64,000 nucleotides of DNA from Streptomyces chryseus (GCF_014650755.1 NZ_BMVO01000005.1:272829-336828), one strand, 5' to 3'; positions 1 to 8,343 are shown, numbered from the stretch's first letter. Notes: generated by a model from the letters alone, not told the origin. Translations and numbers: made by a program.

Positions 1-139
1 GGACGCGGCCCCCGCGGCCACCGAGATCCGGATGGACATCTTCCCGGACGGCGGCGTCTCGCGCCTGCGCCTCTTCGGCTCCCTGACCGGGACCGGCGCG
101 TCGCGCCTCGCGGCCCGCCACCAGGAGCTCGGCGGCTGA
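1..139 (+). CDS. alc: Allantoicase, C-terminal fragment (5' end outside window)
   Basis: The first 45 codons of an open frame end in TGA at 137-139. The translated end contains EIRMDIFPDGGVSRLRLFG, the conserved C-terminal signature of allantoicase, which hydrolyses allantoate to ureidoglycolate and urea in purine (allantoin) catabolism. Only this tail is visible, so active-site residues cannot be checked. It is followed by a strong hairpin, so it is probably the last gene of its operon. The ID rests on a short but distinctive motif. Confidence 0.82.
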   Translation, partial: DAAPAATEIRMDIFPDGGVSRLRLFGSLTGTGASRLAARHQELGG

Positions 140-162
140 CACGGCCGCCGGACCACTGAACG

Positions 163-200
163 CGGAGTGCACCGGGTCGCGACGGCCCCGGTGCACTCCG
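163..200. terminator. Intrinsic terminator between alc and convergent SDR gene
   Basis: A perfect 14-bp stem (CGGAGTGCACCGGG pairing with its complement at 187-200) closes a 10-nt loop. It lies between two convergent genes, 24 bases after the alc stop and 17 before the SDR stop, so it probably ends transcription from both sides. There is no U-tract, as is usual in Streptomyces. Confidence 0.8.
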
Positions 201-216
201 TTCCTCTCCGCCGGCG

Positions 217-957
217 TTACGCCGCGTGGCCGCCGTCGACCACCACCTCGGACCCCGTCATGTAGGCGGCCTCGTCGCCCGCCAGGAACGCCACCACCGA
301 CGCCACCTCGTCCGCGGTGCCGAACCGGCCGAGGGCCGTCAGCCCGCTCTGCGACGCGGCGTACGGGCCGTCCGCCGGGTTCATGTCCGTGTCGATCGGT
401 CCCGGGTGGACGAGGTTGACCGTGATGCCCCGGCTGCCCAGCTCCCGCGCCAGCGCCTTCGTCAGGCCGGTCAGCGCCGCCTTGCTCGTCGTGTAGAGCG
501 TGCCGCCGGGACCCGGCACCCGCTGGGCCATGCAGCTGCCGATGGGGATGATCCGGCCGCCGCGCTCCATCCTGCCGGCCGCGGCCCGCGAGGCCAGGAA
601 GACCGCCCGTACGTTCACGGCCAGCACCTGGTCGATGTCCGCGAGGGTGAGGGTCTCGATCGGGCCGAGTACGCCGATTCCGGCGTTGTTGACCAGGATG
701 TCGAGGCGGCCGAGCTCGTCGGCGGCGCGGCCCACCACGGCGGTGACCGCTGCCGGGTCCGCCGCGTCGGCCCGCAGGGCGACGCCCCGCCGGCCCGCCG
801 ACTCGATCTTCCGGACGACCTCATGGGCGCCCTGCTCGTCCCGTACGTACGTGAGGGCCACGTCCGCGCCCTCCTGCGCCAGCCGCAGGGCGATCGCCGC
901 GCCGATGCCCCGGCTGCCGCCGGTGACGAGAGCCGCCCTGCCGTTCAGTGAAGCCAT
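217..957 (-). CDS. SDR family NAD(P)-dependent oxidoreductase
   Basis: A 246-residue classical short-chain dehydrogenase, the usual family length. It has the cofactor motif TGGSRGIG at residues 12-19, NNAG near 90-93, catalytic Ser141, and YTTSK giving Tyr155 and Lys159. The C-terminal VVVDGGHAA is typical of 3-oxoacyl-ACP-reductase-like members. Substrate is unknown; no neighbouring gene points to a pathway. Upstream on the coding strand a purine-rich GGGGAAGAGG stretch serves as ribosome site. It stands alone, convergent with alc and divergent from the reductase at 1142. Confidence 0.9.
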   Translation of the reverse strand: MASLNGRAALVTGGSRGIGAAIALRLAQEGADVALTYVRDEQGAHEVVRKIESAGRRGVALRADAADPAAVTAVVGRAADELGRLDILVNNAGIGVLGPIETLTLADIDQVLAVNVRAVFLASRAAAGRMERGGRIIPIGSCMAQRVPGPGGTLYTTSKAALTGLTKALARELGSRGITVNLVHPGPIDTDMNPADGPYAASQSGLTALGRFGTADEVASVVAFLAGDEAAYMTGSEVVVDGGHAA

Positions 958-981
958 GTCACGTGCCTCTTCCCCAGGTCG

Positions 982-1002
982 CGCAACTCATTGGTGGTTG
1001 CG
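982..1002. promoter_or_regulatory. Inverted repeat in divergent intergenic region
   Basis: CGCAAC and GTTGCG form a perfect 6-bp dyad with a 9-nt spacer, 25 bases upstream of the SDR start in the 184-base gap between two divergent genes. It could be an operator for the SDR gene. No regulator lies beside it, so the role is a guess. Confidence 0.3.
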
Positions 1003-1141
1003 GGTTCAAGGAAATCGGCGGGGAGCCGCCGGCGCTGGCGGCAAACGGACGCGGTGTCCGGGTCCGCCGATGACTTCCGTGCGAGCGTGGAGTCAGAGCT
1101 GGTGACACGCAAGGACAGGTACCGAAGAAGGGCTGCGGGCC

Positions 1142-1759
1142 ATGAAGATCACGCTCACCACATTCCTCACCCTCGACGGCGTCATGCAGGCGCCGGGCGG
1201 CCCGGACGAGGACACCAGCGGCGGGTTCGAGCAGGGCGGCTGGGTGGTCCCCTTCGCCGACGAGGGCATGAACCGTTTCATGACCGGGGTGTTCGACCGC
1301 GTCGACGCGTTCCTGCTCGGACGGCGTACGTACGAGATCTTCGCCGGGTACTGGCCGAAGGTCACCGACGAGAGCGATCCGGTGGCCGGCCGGCTCAACG
1401 CCCTGCCGAAGTACGTCGCGTCCACGACCCTGGACAAGGCCGACTGGAACAACTCCACCGTCATGTCCGGGGACATCGCACAAGAGGTCGCGCGTCTGAA
1501 GGAGCTGCCGGGCCGCGAACTGCAGATCCACGGCAGCGGCGCGCTCGCGCGGTCCTTGATGCGCCGCGACCTCATCGACGAGTACAACCTGCTGTTCTTC
1601 CCTGTCGTACTCGGCGCGGGGCAGCGGCTGTTCGACGACGGCGGGCTGCCGACCTCGTTCGAGCTGACGCGGAGCGGCACCACCGAGTCCGGGATCGCCA
1701 TTCACACGTACCGGGCCGCCGGCAGGGCGTCGTACGGCACCTTCGCGCTCGACGAGTGA
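1142..1759 (+). CDS. Dihydrofolate reductase family protein (RibD C-terminal domain)
   Basis: A 205-residue protein starting MKITLTTFLTLDGVMQAPGG, the hallmark opening of the RibD-C/YwjB-YyaP group of DHFR-like reductases. Other family features are LLGRRTYEIFAGYW near 60-72 and IHGSGALARSLM near 125-137, which form the NADPH-binding fold. The group is often annotated deaminase/reductase, but its substrate is usually unknown. The ATG is preceded by AAGAAGGG at a good distance. It appears to be a single gene, followed after 29 bases by a transporter in the same direction. Confidence 0.85.
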   Translation: MKITLTTFLTLDGVMQAPGGPDEDTSGGFEQGGWVVPFADEGMNRFMTGVFDRVDAFLLGRRTYEIFAGYWPKVTDESDPVAGRLNALPKYVASTTLDKADWNNSTVMSGDIAQEVARLKELPGRELQIHGSGALARSLMRRDLIDEYNLLFFPVVLGAGQRLFDDGGLPTSFELTRSGTTESGIAIHTYRAAGRASYGTFALDE

Positions 1760-1788
1760 GGGCCGCGCCGCTACGGTGATCGTTCCGC

Positions 1789-2820
1789 GTGCGAGCCACC
1801 GAAGTCTCCACACCGCCTTTCCCGGGGGAGACCGCGACCGTGGCCGCCGCATCATCGCCGAACGCCGTACCCGTACCCACGCCCGTACCGGCGCCCACGC
1901 GGGCGCCCGCACCCGGCCCCGCGGTCGCGTCGCAGGGCGGGGCCGCGTGGCTCACCGACCTGCCCGTCCTGCTCGTCGCCGTCGTCTGGGGTGCGAGCTA
2001 CCTCGCGGCCAAGGACATCACCACAGCGCGGACCGTGGTCGCCGTCCTGGTCCTGCGCTTCGCCCTCGTCCTGCCGGTGCTCGTCGCCGTCGGCCGGCGC
2101 AAGCTGCGCACACTGACGGCCGCGCAGTGGCGCGGCGCGGGGGCGCTCGGGCTCGTACTGAGCGTGATCTTCCTGCTGGAGACGTACGGCGTCGTGCACA
2201 CCTCGGCCACCAACGCCGGGCTCATCATCAGCCTCACCATGATCTTCACGCCGCTCGCGGAGGCCGTGGTGACGCGGACCAGGCCGCCCCGGGCGTTCCT
2301 GGGCGCGGCGGGGCTCTCGGTGGCCGGAGTGGTGCTCCTGACACAGGGCGGCGGCTTCACCACGCCCTCGCTCGGTGACCTGCTGATGCTGCTGGCGGCC
2401 GGGGCGCGCACCGTGCACGTGCTCGCCATGGCCCGGACGAAGTCCGTGCGGGGCGCGGACGCGCTGTCGCTCACGACGGTGCAACTGGGCGGCGCGGTCG
2501 CGGTGTTCGTGGTCCTGGCGGCCGTCCCCGGCACGGGCCCGGCGCCCTGGACGGTCGCGGCGGGCTTCGGGCCGCGCGAGTGGACGGGGCTGGTCTTCCT
2601 CTCCGTCTTCTGCACGCTCTTCGCGTTCTTCACGCAGATGTGGGCGGTACGCCGTACCTCCCCGTCCCGCGTCAGCCTCCTCCTCGGCACGGAGCCCCTG
2701 TGGGCGGCGGCCGCCGGTATCGCGATCGGCGGCGAACGGCTCGGCGCGGCCGGCCTCCTGGGCGGCGTGCTGGTGCTGGCCGGGACGACGTGGGGACGGC
2801 GGGCGGGGACGCGGCCGTAG
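1789..2820 (+). CDS. EamA/DMT family transporter
   Basis: A 343-residue membrane protein with an Ala/Pro-rich cytoplasmic N-terminus (about 45 residues), followed by about ten hydrophobic segments in two EamA repeats. VVWGASYLAAKDI near residue 65 is the usual start of the first repeat. The family exports amino acids, nucleosides or other metabolites; the substrate cannot be read here. The frame begins at a GTG (1789), and an internal start closer to the first membrane segment is possible because the N-terminal extension is low-complexity. Confidence 0.85.
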   Translation: MRATEVSTPPFPGETATVAAASSPNAVPVPTPVPAPTRAPAPGPAVASQGGAAWLTDLPVLLVAVVWGASYLAAKDITTARTVVAVLVLRFALVLPVLVAVGRRKLRTLTAAQWRGAGALGLVLSVIFLLETYGVVHTSATNAGLIISLTMIFTPLAEAVVTRTRPPRAFLGAAGLSVAGVVLLTQGGGFTTPSLGDLLMLLAAGARTVHVLAMARTKSVRGADALSLTTVQLGGAVAVFVVLAAVPGTGPAPWTVAAGFGPREWTGLVFLSVFCTLFAFFTQMWAVRRTSPSRVSLLLGTEPLWAAAAGIAIGGERLGAAGLLGGVLVLAGTTWGRRAGTRP

Positions 2821-2856
2821 CGCCCCGCCCGGACGCGACGGGCAGCCGCCCGTCCC

Positions 2857-3069
2857 CTACGCCCGCCGGGGGAAGCGGTCGGAGGCGGCCATCAGGGCCA
2901 CGCCCACGACCGCGAGCACGATGTTCGTGTAGATCTCGTGACCCCGAAGGAACGGCAGCAACTGAAGGAACCCGAAGAACTTCGGCATCCACCCGGTGAC
3001 TCCGTGCACCAGACCGGACGCGCCGGCCACGAACAGCACGAACCCGGCGACCTCAAGAATCTTCTTCAT
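2857..3069 (-). CDS. Small two-helix membrane protein, unknown function
   Basis: A 70-residue protein starting MKKILEVAGFVLFVAGASG, with two membrane segments (about residues 4-25 and 46-65) joined by a loop containing FGFLQLLPFLRGHE, and a basic C-terminus. The frame is open further upstream, but the ATG at 3069 is preferred because the upstream part is arginine-rich and not membrane-like. It is divergent from the sensor kinase at 3215. I do not recognise the family. Confidence 0.7.
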   Translation of the reverse strand: MKKILEVAGFVLFVAGASGLVHGVTGWMPKFFGFLQLLPFLRGHEIYTNIVLAVVGVALMAASDRFPRRA

Positions 3070-3214
3070 GGGCCGATCGTCGCGCCGCCCGGAGGCCCGC
3101 CGCGTCGGCCGTCGGAACCGGATGGTGCGCCGAAAGTCCGAGACTTCGCGACTTTGGTCGCCGTCCGCCGCTCCGGTGCCGGGAACCGGCCTCCGTGACC
3201 GTAGTTTTGCCGAC

Positions 3215-4429
3215 ATGACCGATCAGGAGTACCGCTGGCTCCAGCCCTCGGCGATGGCCGACCCCGATCTGCCGGGGGACCGGATCCGGCGGCCGCGCCG
3301 TACTCCGCGGGACTGGTTCGTCGACATCCTCATGTTCCTGTTCGCCGCGCTCCTCGGCATCGCCGCGGCCGATGTCGCCGACAGCGTCGGCAACCCCCCG
3401 TTCATCGTCTTCCTCGACCAGCTCGTCGGCGCCGCGGCCTGCTGCGCCCTGTGGGTGCGGCGGCGCTGGCCGGTGGGCCTGGCCGTCGCCCTCGTCGCCG
3501 TTTCCACCGTGGCGCCCGTCGCGTCCGGCGCCGAGCTCGTCGCGCTGTTCACGCTCACGGTGCACCGCCCGTTCAAGGTGGTCGCCGCCGTCGGCTCCGC
3601 CGCCGTCGTGGGCGGTCTGACGCAGGCGGTACTGCGCCCCGACCCCACCCTGCCCTTCGTGGTCTCCGCCGTCGCGACCCTCGTGATCGTGCTGCTGGTC
3701 ATCGGGTGGGGCATGTTCGTCCGCTCCCGCCGCCAGCTCGTCGTGTCGCTGCGCGACCGGGCACGCCGCGCCGAGGCCGAGGCCGCCCTGCGCGCCGAGA
3801 AGGCGCAGCGGCTGGCCAGGGAGGACATCGCGCGCGAGATGCACGACGTGCTCGCACACCGCCTGACCCTGCTCAGCGTCCACGCCGGCGCCCTCGAATT
3901 CCGCCCCGACGCCCCGCCCGCCGAGGTGGCCCGGGCCGCCGGCGTGATCCGCGACAGCGCGCACGAGGCACTCAACGACCTGCGTGACGTCATCGGCGTA
4001 CTGCGCGGGCCCGTCGCCGGCGACGAACACCGGCCGCAGCCCACCCTCGCCACCCTCGACGCCCTCGTCGCGGAGTCCCGCGAGGCCGGCATGAAGGTGA
4101 CCCTGGACAACCGCATCGACGGGCCCGAGGACGTCCCCGCCGCCACCGGCCGCAACGTCTACCGCATCGCCCAGGAGTGCCTCACCAACGCCCGCAAGCA
4201 CGCGCCCGGCGCCGAGGTCACCCTGACGCTGACCGGCGCCCCGGGCGACGGCCTCACCGTCGAGGTGCGCAACCCCGCCCCCGGGGACGACCCCCCGCCC
4301 GTCCCCGGCTCCGGCCAGGGCCTCATCGGCCTGACCGAACGGGCCGCGCTCGCCGGCGGCCGGCTCGCCCACGGACCGACGCCCGACGGCGGGTTCCGGG
4401 TCGGCGCCTGGCTACCGTGGGCCGCATGA
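3215..4429 (+). CDS. Two-component sensor histidine kinase (NarL-partner type)
   Basis: A 404-residue kinase with four to six membrane segments in residues 35-170, a coiled linker near 172-200, then a HisKA_3 dimerisation domain. REDIAREMHDVLAHRL carries the phospho-acceptor His210. The ATPase N-box is NVYRIAQECLTNARKHA, and the G-box includes GSGQGLIGLTERA. The start at 3215 is used because the longer frame upstream reads through the promoter region of the divergent gene. Its stop overlaps the start of the response regulator (ATGA), so the two are translationally coupled. The signal is unknown. Confidence 0.93.
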   Translation: MTDQEYRWLQPSAMADPDLPGDRIRRPRRTPRDWFVDILMFLFAALLGIAAADVADSVGNPPFIVFLDQLVGAAACCALWVRRRWPVGLAVALVAVSTVAPVASGAELVALFTLTVHRPFKVVAAVGSAAVVGGLTQAVLRPDPTLPFVVSAVATLVIVLLVIGWGMFVRSRRQLVVSLRDRARRAEAEAALRAEKAQRLAREDIAREMHDVLAHRLTLLSVHAGALEFRPDAPPAEVARAAGVIRDSAHEALNDLRDVIGVLRGPVAGDEHRPQPTLATLDALVAESREAGMKVTLDNRIDGPEDVPAATGRNVYRIAQECLTNARKHAPGAEVTLTLTGAPGDGLTVEVRNPAPGDDPPPVPGSGQGLIGLTERAALAGGRLAHGPTPDGGFRVGAWLPWAA

Positions 4430-5100
4430 CCATCAGGCTGCTCATCGTCGACGACGACCCGCTCGTACGGGCCGGGCTCACCTTCATGCTCGGCGGGGCC
4501 GACGACATCGAGATCGTGGGGGAGGCGGCGGACGGCTCCGAGGCCGCCGCGCTGACCGACCGGCACCGGCCCGACGTGGTCCTCATGGACATCCGGATGC
4601 CCGTCATGGACGGCCTGGCGGCGACCGAGGTGCTGCGCGGCCGGCCCGACGCTCCCGAAGTCGTCGTCCTCACCACCTTCCACGCCGACGAACAGGTGCT
4701 GCGGGCGCTGCGCGCCGGGGCGGCCGGGTTCGTACTGAAGGACACCCCGCCCGCGCAGATCGTCGAGTCGGTGCGGCGGGTGGCGGCGGGCGATCCGGTG
4801 CTCTCCCCGGCGGTCACCCGGCAGCTGATGAGCCATGTCGCCGAGTCCTCGGCCGATCCCCGCCGGCCCACGGCGGCGCGGCGGCTCGACGGGCTCGCCG
4901 AGCGCGAGCGCGAGGTGGCCGTCGGCGTCGGCCGGGGGCAGTCCAACGCGGAGATCGCCGCGACGCTCTACATGAGCGTGCCGACGGTCAAGACCCACGT
5001 GTCGCGCGTCCTGGCCAAGCTGGGCCTCAACAACCGTGTCCAGATCGCCCTGCTGGTGCACGACGCGGGCCTCCTCGACGAGGGCGGCGACGTACGCTGA
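4426..5100 (+). CDS. LuxR/NarL-family response regulator
   Basis: A 224-residue regulator. The receiver domain has acidic pocket residues in VDDD near 8-11, phospho-acceptor Asp55 in VVLMDIRMPVMDG, and Lys in FVLKDTPP. A LuxR-type helix-turn-helix occupies about 150-215, with QSNAEIAATLYMSVPTVKTH as the recognition region. It is the cognate partner of the overlapping kinase. Candidate targets include the P450 gene 52 bases downstream, but no operator was identified. Confidence 0.93.
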   Translation: MTIRLLIVDDDPLVRAGLTFMLGGADDIEIVGEAADGSEAAALTDRHRPDVVLMDIRMPVMDGLAATEVLRGRPDAPEVVVLTTFHADEQVLRALRAGAAGFVLKDTPPAQIVESVRRVAAGDPVLSPAVTRQLMSHVAESSADPRRPTAARRLDGLAEREREVAVGVGRGQSNAEIAATLYMSVPTVKTHVSRVLAKLGLNNRVQIALLVHDAGLLDEGGDVR

Positions 5101-5152
5101 CCGGGCGAGGGCCGGTGGGCGGCCTCCGGCGGACCGACGAAGGGCGGGGAGC

Positions 5153-6352
5153 ATGAAAGTCGTCGATCTCAGGGGACACGCCGATGAGTTGGCGGCCGAC
5201 CCCTATCCGCACTACGCGAAACTGCGCGAGGCCGGTCCCGCCCATCTGATCAGGACGGACGACGTCGACCGGATGTGGCTGATAGTCGGCCACGACGAGG
5301 CGCGCCGGGCGCTCGCCGACCCGCGCCTCAGCAAGGACTGGAAGACCTCGGGCCTGTGGGAGGCGACCGCCGACCCGGTCAACGCCAACATGCTGGAGAC
5401 CGACCCGCCCCACCACACGCGGCTGCGCAAACTCGTCGCGGGGGAGTTCACCGCCCGCCGGATCGAGGCGCTGCGGCCCAAGGTCCAGAGCGTCACGGAC
5501 GAACTGCTGGACGCGATGACGTCCGCGGGCAGCCGTACGGCCGACCTCGTCGAGGCGCTCGCCTTCCCGCTGCCCATGACGGTCATCTGCGAACTCCTCG
5601 GCGTACCGGACCTGGACCGGGCCTCCTTCCGCGCCTGGTCGAACGAGATCGTCGCGCCGACCGGTGCCGGGGCGGAGGGTGACGCCGTGCGGGCCATGAG
5701 CGCCTACCTCGCCGAACTCGTCGAGGACAAGGCCGCGTCCGCGCCCGGTGACGACCTGCTGAGCGCGCTCATCAGGACGCAGGCCGAGGACGGCGACCGG
5801 CTCACCCGCGACGAACTCATCGGCATGGCCTTCCTGCTGCTCATCGCCGGCCACGAGACGACGGTCAACCTGATCTCCAACGGGGTACGGGCCCTCCTCG
5901 CCCATCCTGAGCAACTGGCCGCGCTGCGAGCCGACTTCGGACTCGTCGACAGCGCGGTCGAAGAGATGCTGCGCTACGACGGACCGGTGGAGAACGCCAC
6001 CTTCCGCTTCACCCGTGAGCCCGTCGAGGTCGGCGGCCTCGTCATCCCGGCCGGCGAAGCGGTCCTGGTCTCGCTCGCCGCCGGGGACCGTGACGCCGCC
6101 CGGTTCCCCGACCCGGACCGCTTCGACATCACGCGCACCGCCGTCGCCGGCAAGGGCCCAGGACACCTCGCCTTCGGCCACGGCCTGCACTTCTGCCTCG
6201 GCGCCCCGCTGGCCCGCATGGAGGGCCGCATCGCCGTCCGCACCCTGCTCGAACGCTGCCCGGACCTGGCACTCGACCCGGACGGCGGACCGCTGGACTG
6301 GCTGCCCGGGCTGCTCATGCGGGGCGTGCGGCGTCTTCCGGTGCGGTGGTGA
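5153..6352 (+). CDS. Cytochrome P450 (bacterial class I, CYP107-like)
   Basis: A 399-residue soluble P450, the normal bacterial length. The I-helix carries AGHETT at 232-237, the K-helix ExxR is Glu271-Arg274, and the haem loop FGHGLHFCLG supplies axial Cys348. The start ATG follows GGGGAG at good spacing. The substrate is unknown. No ferredoxin gene lies adjacent, so electron donors must come from elsewhere. The frame of a truncated hot-dog thioesterase overlaps its last 7 bases. The upstream neighbour is a two-component system. Confidence 0.95.
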   Translation: MKVVDLRGHADELAADPYPHYAKLREAGPAHLIRTDDVDRMWLIVGHDEARRALADPRLSKDWKTSGLWEATADPVNANMLETDPPHHTRLRKLVAGEFTARRIEALRPKVQSVTDELLDAMTSAGSRTADLVEALAFPLPMTVICELLGVPDLDRASFRAWSNEIVAPTGAGAEGDAVRAMSAYLAELVEDKAASAPGDDLLSALIRTQAEDGDRLTRDELIGMAFLLLIAGHETTVNLISNGVRALLAHPEQLAALRADFGLVDSAVEEMLRYDGPVENATFRFTREPVEVGGLVIPAGEAVLVSLAAGDRDAARFPDPDRFDITRTAVAGKGPGHLAFGHGLHFCLGAPLARMEGRIAVRTLLERCPDLALDPDGGPLDWLPGLLMRGVRRLPVRW

Positions 6353-6633
6353 ACGCGATGGGGTTCGACCTGGCCACGGCCCAGAAGGTCCTCGACAGCC
6401 AGCCGTTCAGCCGGCTGCTCGGGGCGCGGATCACCGCGTTCGGCGACGGGGCGGCCGTCCTGGAAGTCGCCGTCCGCGACGAACTGCGCCAGCAGAACGG
6501 CTTCCTGCACGGCGGAGTCCTCGCGTACGCCGCCGACAACGCCCTCACCTTCGCGGGCGGGGCGGCGCTCGGTCCTGCCGTGCTCACGGCGGGCGCGCCG
6601 CAGGGCGCGGACGGCGGAGCGGGCGCACCCTAG
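6346..6633 (+). CDS. PaaI-like hot-dog thioesterase, truncated at the 3' end
   Basis: A 95-residue frame beginning at GTG (6346; later GTG 6349 or ATG 6358 are possible) and overlapping the P450 stop. Residues 1-82 read as a good PaaI/hot-dog N-terminal half: FSRLLGARI, VAVRDELRQQNGFLHGGVLAYAADNAL, then GPAVLTAG. The family normally continues about 50 residues beyond this, with the strand that begins DYLRPA. Here the sequence turns into Gly/Ala-rich APQGADGGAGAP and stops, overlapping the convergent oxidoreductase by 4 bases. It is probably a gene remnant created by deletion, although the N-terminal half retains normal codon bias. Confidence 0.6.
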   Translation: MVNAMGFDLATAQKVLDSQPFSRLLGARITAFGDGAAVLEVAVRDELRQQNGFLHGGVLAYAADNALTFAGGAALGPAVLTAGAPQGADGGAGAP

Positions 6634-7604
6634 ATCCGTACGACGATCTTGCCCCGTACCCGACCTGCCATCAGGTCGTCTATCGCCTGCGGGACTTCGG
6701 CCAGCGGACAGGTCCGGTCGACGACCGGTGTCAACGAGCCCGCCTCGATGAACTCCCGGAGGGCGTCGAGGTCGCCGTGGCGCAGATTCATGACCGCGAG
6801 CCCGCGCAGCCGCTGGCCGGTGAACGGCGACAGCAGCAGCGCCCGCAACTGCCGGCCGTTGCCGCCGATCCAGTCGCCGCCGCCCTCGCCGCCGATGATG
6901 ACGAGCGTGCCGCGCGGGGCGAGGGCGCGGCGCAGCGCGGCCAGGGGGCGGTTGCCGGCGGTGTCGAGGACGAGGTCGTAGCGCCGGGAGCCGTCGGTGG
7001 CGTCCTCGCGCGTGTAGTCGACGACCTCGTCGGCGCCCAGCGAGCGGACCAGGTCGGCCTTGGACGTGCTGCACACGCCGGTGACGTGGGCGCCGAGGGC
7101 CTTGGCGAGCTGTACGGCGAAGTGGCCGATCCCGCCGCCCGCGCCGATGACGAGGACGGACTGTCCCGAGGTCAGCCGTCCGGCGTCGCGTACGGCCTGG
7201 AGGGCGGTGACGCCGGAGACCGGGACGGCGGCAGCCTGTTCGAAGGTGAGGTTCGCCGGCTTGTGCGCGAGGTTCTCCTCCTTGGCGCAGGTGTACTCGG
7301 CGAACGACCCGTCACAGGTCCCGTACACCTCGTCGCCCGGCCGGAAGCGGGTGACGTCCGGCCCGACCAACTCCACGCGTCCCGCCAGGTCCTGGCCCCT
7401 GACCCGGGCCTTCGGCGCCCGCAGGCCGAAGCCCATGGCGCGGATCAGGTACGGCATGCCCGCCATGAGGTGCCAGACGCCCGGGTCGACCGAGGCCGCG
7501 TGGATCCGTACCAGCACCTCGCCGCTGCCGGGAACCGGCCGGTCGATCTCTTCGAGGCGCAGCACCGACGTCGGTCCGTAGGTGGCATGGGTCATGGCCT
7601 TCAT
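6630..7604 (-). CDS. NAD(P)-dependent alcohol dehydrogenase / quinone oxidoreductase (MDR superfamily)
   Basis: A 324-residue medium-chain dehydrogenase with the GroES-like N-terminal domain (VRIHAASVDPGVWHLM, RVRGQDLAGRV) and a Rossmann domain with VLVIGAGGGIGHFAVQLAKALG near 150-170. The zinc ligands of the alcohol dehydrogenases are not conserved, which fits the zinc-free quinone oxidoreductase branch. The ATG overlaps the upstream XRE regulator stop by 4 bases, making it the third gene of the 8268-6630 operon. That regulator probably controls it through the operator at 8276-8343. Confidence 0.9.
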   Translation of the reverse strand: MKAMTHATYGPTSVLRLEEIDRPVPGSGEVLVRIHAASVDPGVWHLMAGMPYLIRAMGFGLRAPKARVRGQDLAGRVELVGPDVTRFRPGDEVYGTCDGSFAEYTCAKEENLAHKPANLTFEQAAAVPVSGVTALQAVRDAGRLTSGQSVLVIGAGGGIGHFAVQLAKALGAHVTGVCSTSKADLVRSLGADEVVDYTREDATDGSRRYDLVLDTAGNRPLAALRRALAPRGTLVIIGGEGGGDWIGGNGRQLRALLLSPFTGQRLRGLAVMNLRHGDLDALREFIEAGSLTPVVDRTCPLAEVPQAIDDLMAGRVRGKIVVRI

Positions 7605-7834
7605 GGGGTCTCTCCCGTGGTGTCGTGGGGGTACTGGAACACTTCGTCGAGCGGAACCCCGAAGACCCGGGCGATCTGGAAGGCCATCTCCAGCGACGGG
7701 GAGTAGCGGCCCTGCTCGATGGCGATGACGGTCTGGCGCGAGACGCCGATGCGGCCGGCGAGTTCGGCCTGCGTCATCTCGCCGTGGGTGAAGCGCAGGG
7801 CGCGGATCGCGTTGGTGACCCTGGTCGGTTTCAC
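7601..7834 (-). CDS. Small XRE-family transcriptional regulator (YozG-like)
   Basis: A 77-residue protein that is little more than a Cro/CI helix-turn-helix: MTQAELAGRIGVSRQTVIAIEQGRYSPSL covers helices 2-4, and it ends with FGVPLDEVFQYP. The GTG start at 7834 overlaps the stop of the preceding membrane-protein gene (GTGA). Such short regulators are commonly paired with a small multi-membrane partner, as here. It is likely to autoregulate its operon through the dyads upstream of the first gene. Confidence 0.9.
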   Translation of the reverse strand: MKPTRVTNAIRALRFTHGEMTQAELAGRIGVSRQTVIAIEQGRYSPSLEMAFQIARVFGVPLDEVFQYPHDTTGETP

Positions 7835-8268
7835 CACGGGTGGAACCCCAGCCGGTACGAGACGATCTTCGTCACCGATCCGAGCAGCGACGACAGGACG
7901 AACGCCAGGTAGATCGCGTTGGCGATCCAGAACTGGTCGGAACCGGCCATGGCCAGCACGAGCCCCGCCACGCCGCCGAGCACCACGAACGACTGCCCGA
8001 CGTGCTCGCCGAAGCGGTGGATCTCCCGATCGCGCTGGTCCTTGGTGTCCGCGTCCTCGGGGGACAGGGCCGCCAGCGCGATGTGGAGCACGATGTTCGC
8101 GACGATCGCCCCGCCGACCGTCCACAGCAGCGCGGCCACGTACGGCGTCCGGGCGAGCGGCTCGTCGCCGGCCCGCCCGAGGACCAGGGCCAGGAAGACG
8201 GCGTACGACACGATCGCGACCAGGAGCATGCTCCAGGCCCGTTTCTCTTCCAGTGCCATGCGGCTCAC
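7831..8268 (-). CDS. Four-helix membrane protein paired with XRE regulator
   Basis: A 145-residue (GTG 8268) or 142-residue (ATG 8259) membrane protein. It has about four hydrophobic segments (14-30, 44-68, 95-107, 113-133) and a charged loop, DADTKDQRDREIHRFGEHV, between segments two and three. It is the first gene of an operon with the XRE regulator and the MDR dehydrogenase. GGGAG lies 3 bases before the GTG and 13 before the ATG, so the start is uncertain. The pairing with a YozG-like regulator suggests a membrane sensor or a target whose own dosage is controlled, but that is inference. Confidence 0.82.
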   Translation of the reverse strand: MSRMALEEKRAWSMLLVAIVSYAVFLALVLGRAGDEPLARTPYVAALLWTVGGAIVANIVLHIALAALSPEDADTKDQRDREIHRFGEHVGQSFVVLGGVAGLVLAMAGSDQFWIANAIYLAFVLSSLLGSVTKIVSYRLGFHPW

Positions 8269-8275
8269 TCGCTCC

Positions 8276-8343
8276 CATGTAAAGAAAACCTGACATCTGG
8301 AGTGTCAAGGAGTCTGAACACGAAGTCAAGTGTTCTTTACATG
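8276..8343 (-). promoter_or_regulatory. Promoter/operator region with nested inverted repeats
   Basis: CATGTAAAGAA at 8276-8286 and its exact reverse complement at 8333-8343 form an 11-bp dyad. Nested inside are GAACAC/GTGTTC (8316-8335, 8-nt spacer) and TGACA/TGTCA (8291-8307, 7-nt spacer). On the minus strand TTGACA and TTGACT boxes read towards the membrane-protein gene. The AT-rich arms stand out sharply from the surrounding 70+ percent GC. This is most simply the autoregulatory site of the XRE protein at 7601-7834. Confidence 0.65.

Noticed and set aside
226..951. A 241-codon plus-strand frame opposite the SDR gene
   Set aside because: His/Arg-rich composition with no motifs; the minus strand carries a complete SDR signature.
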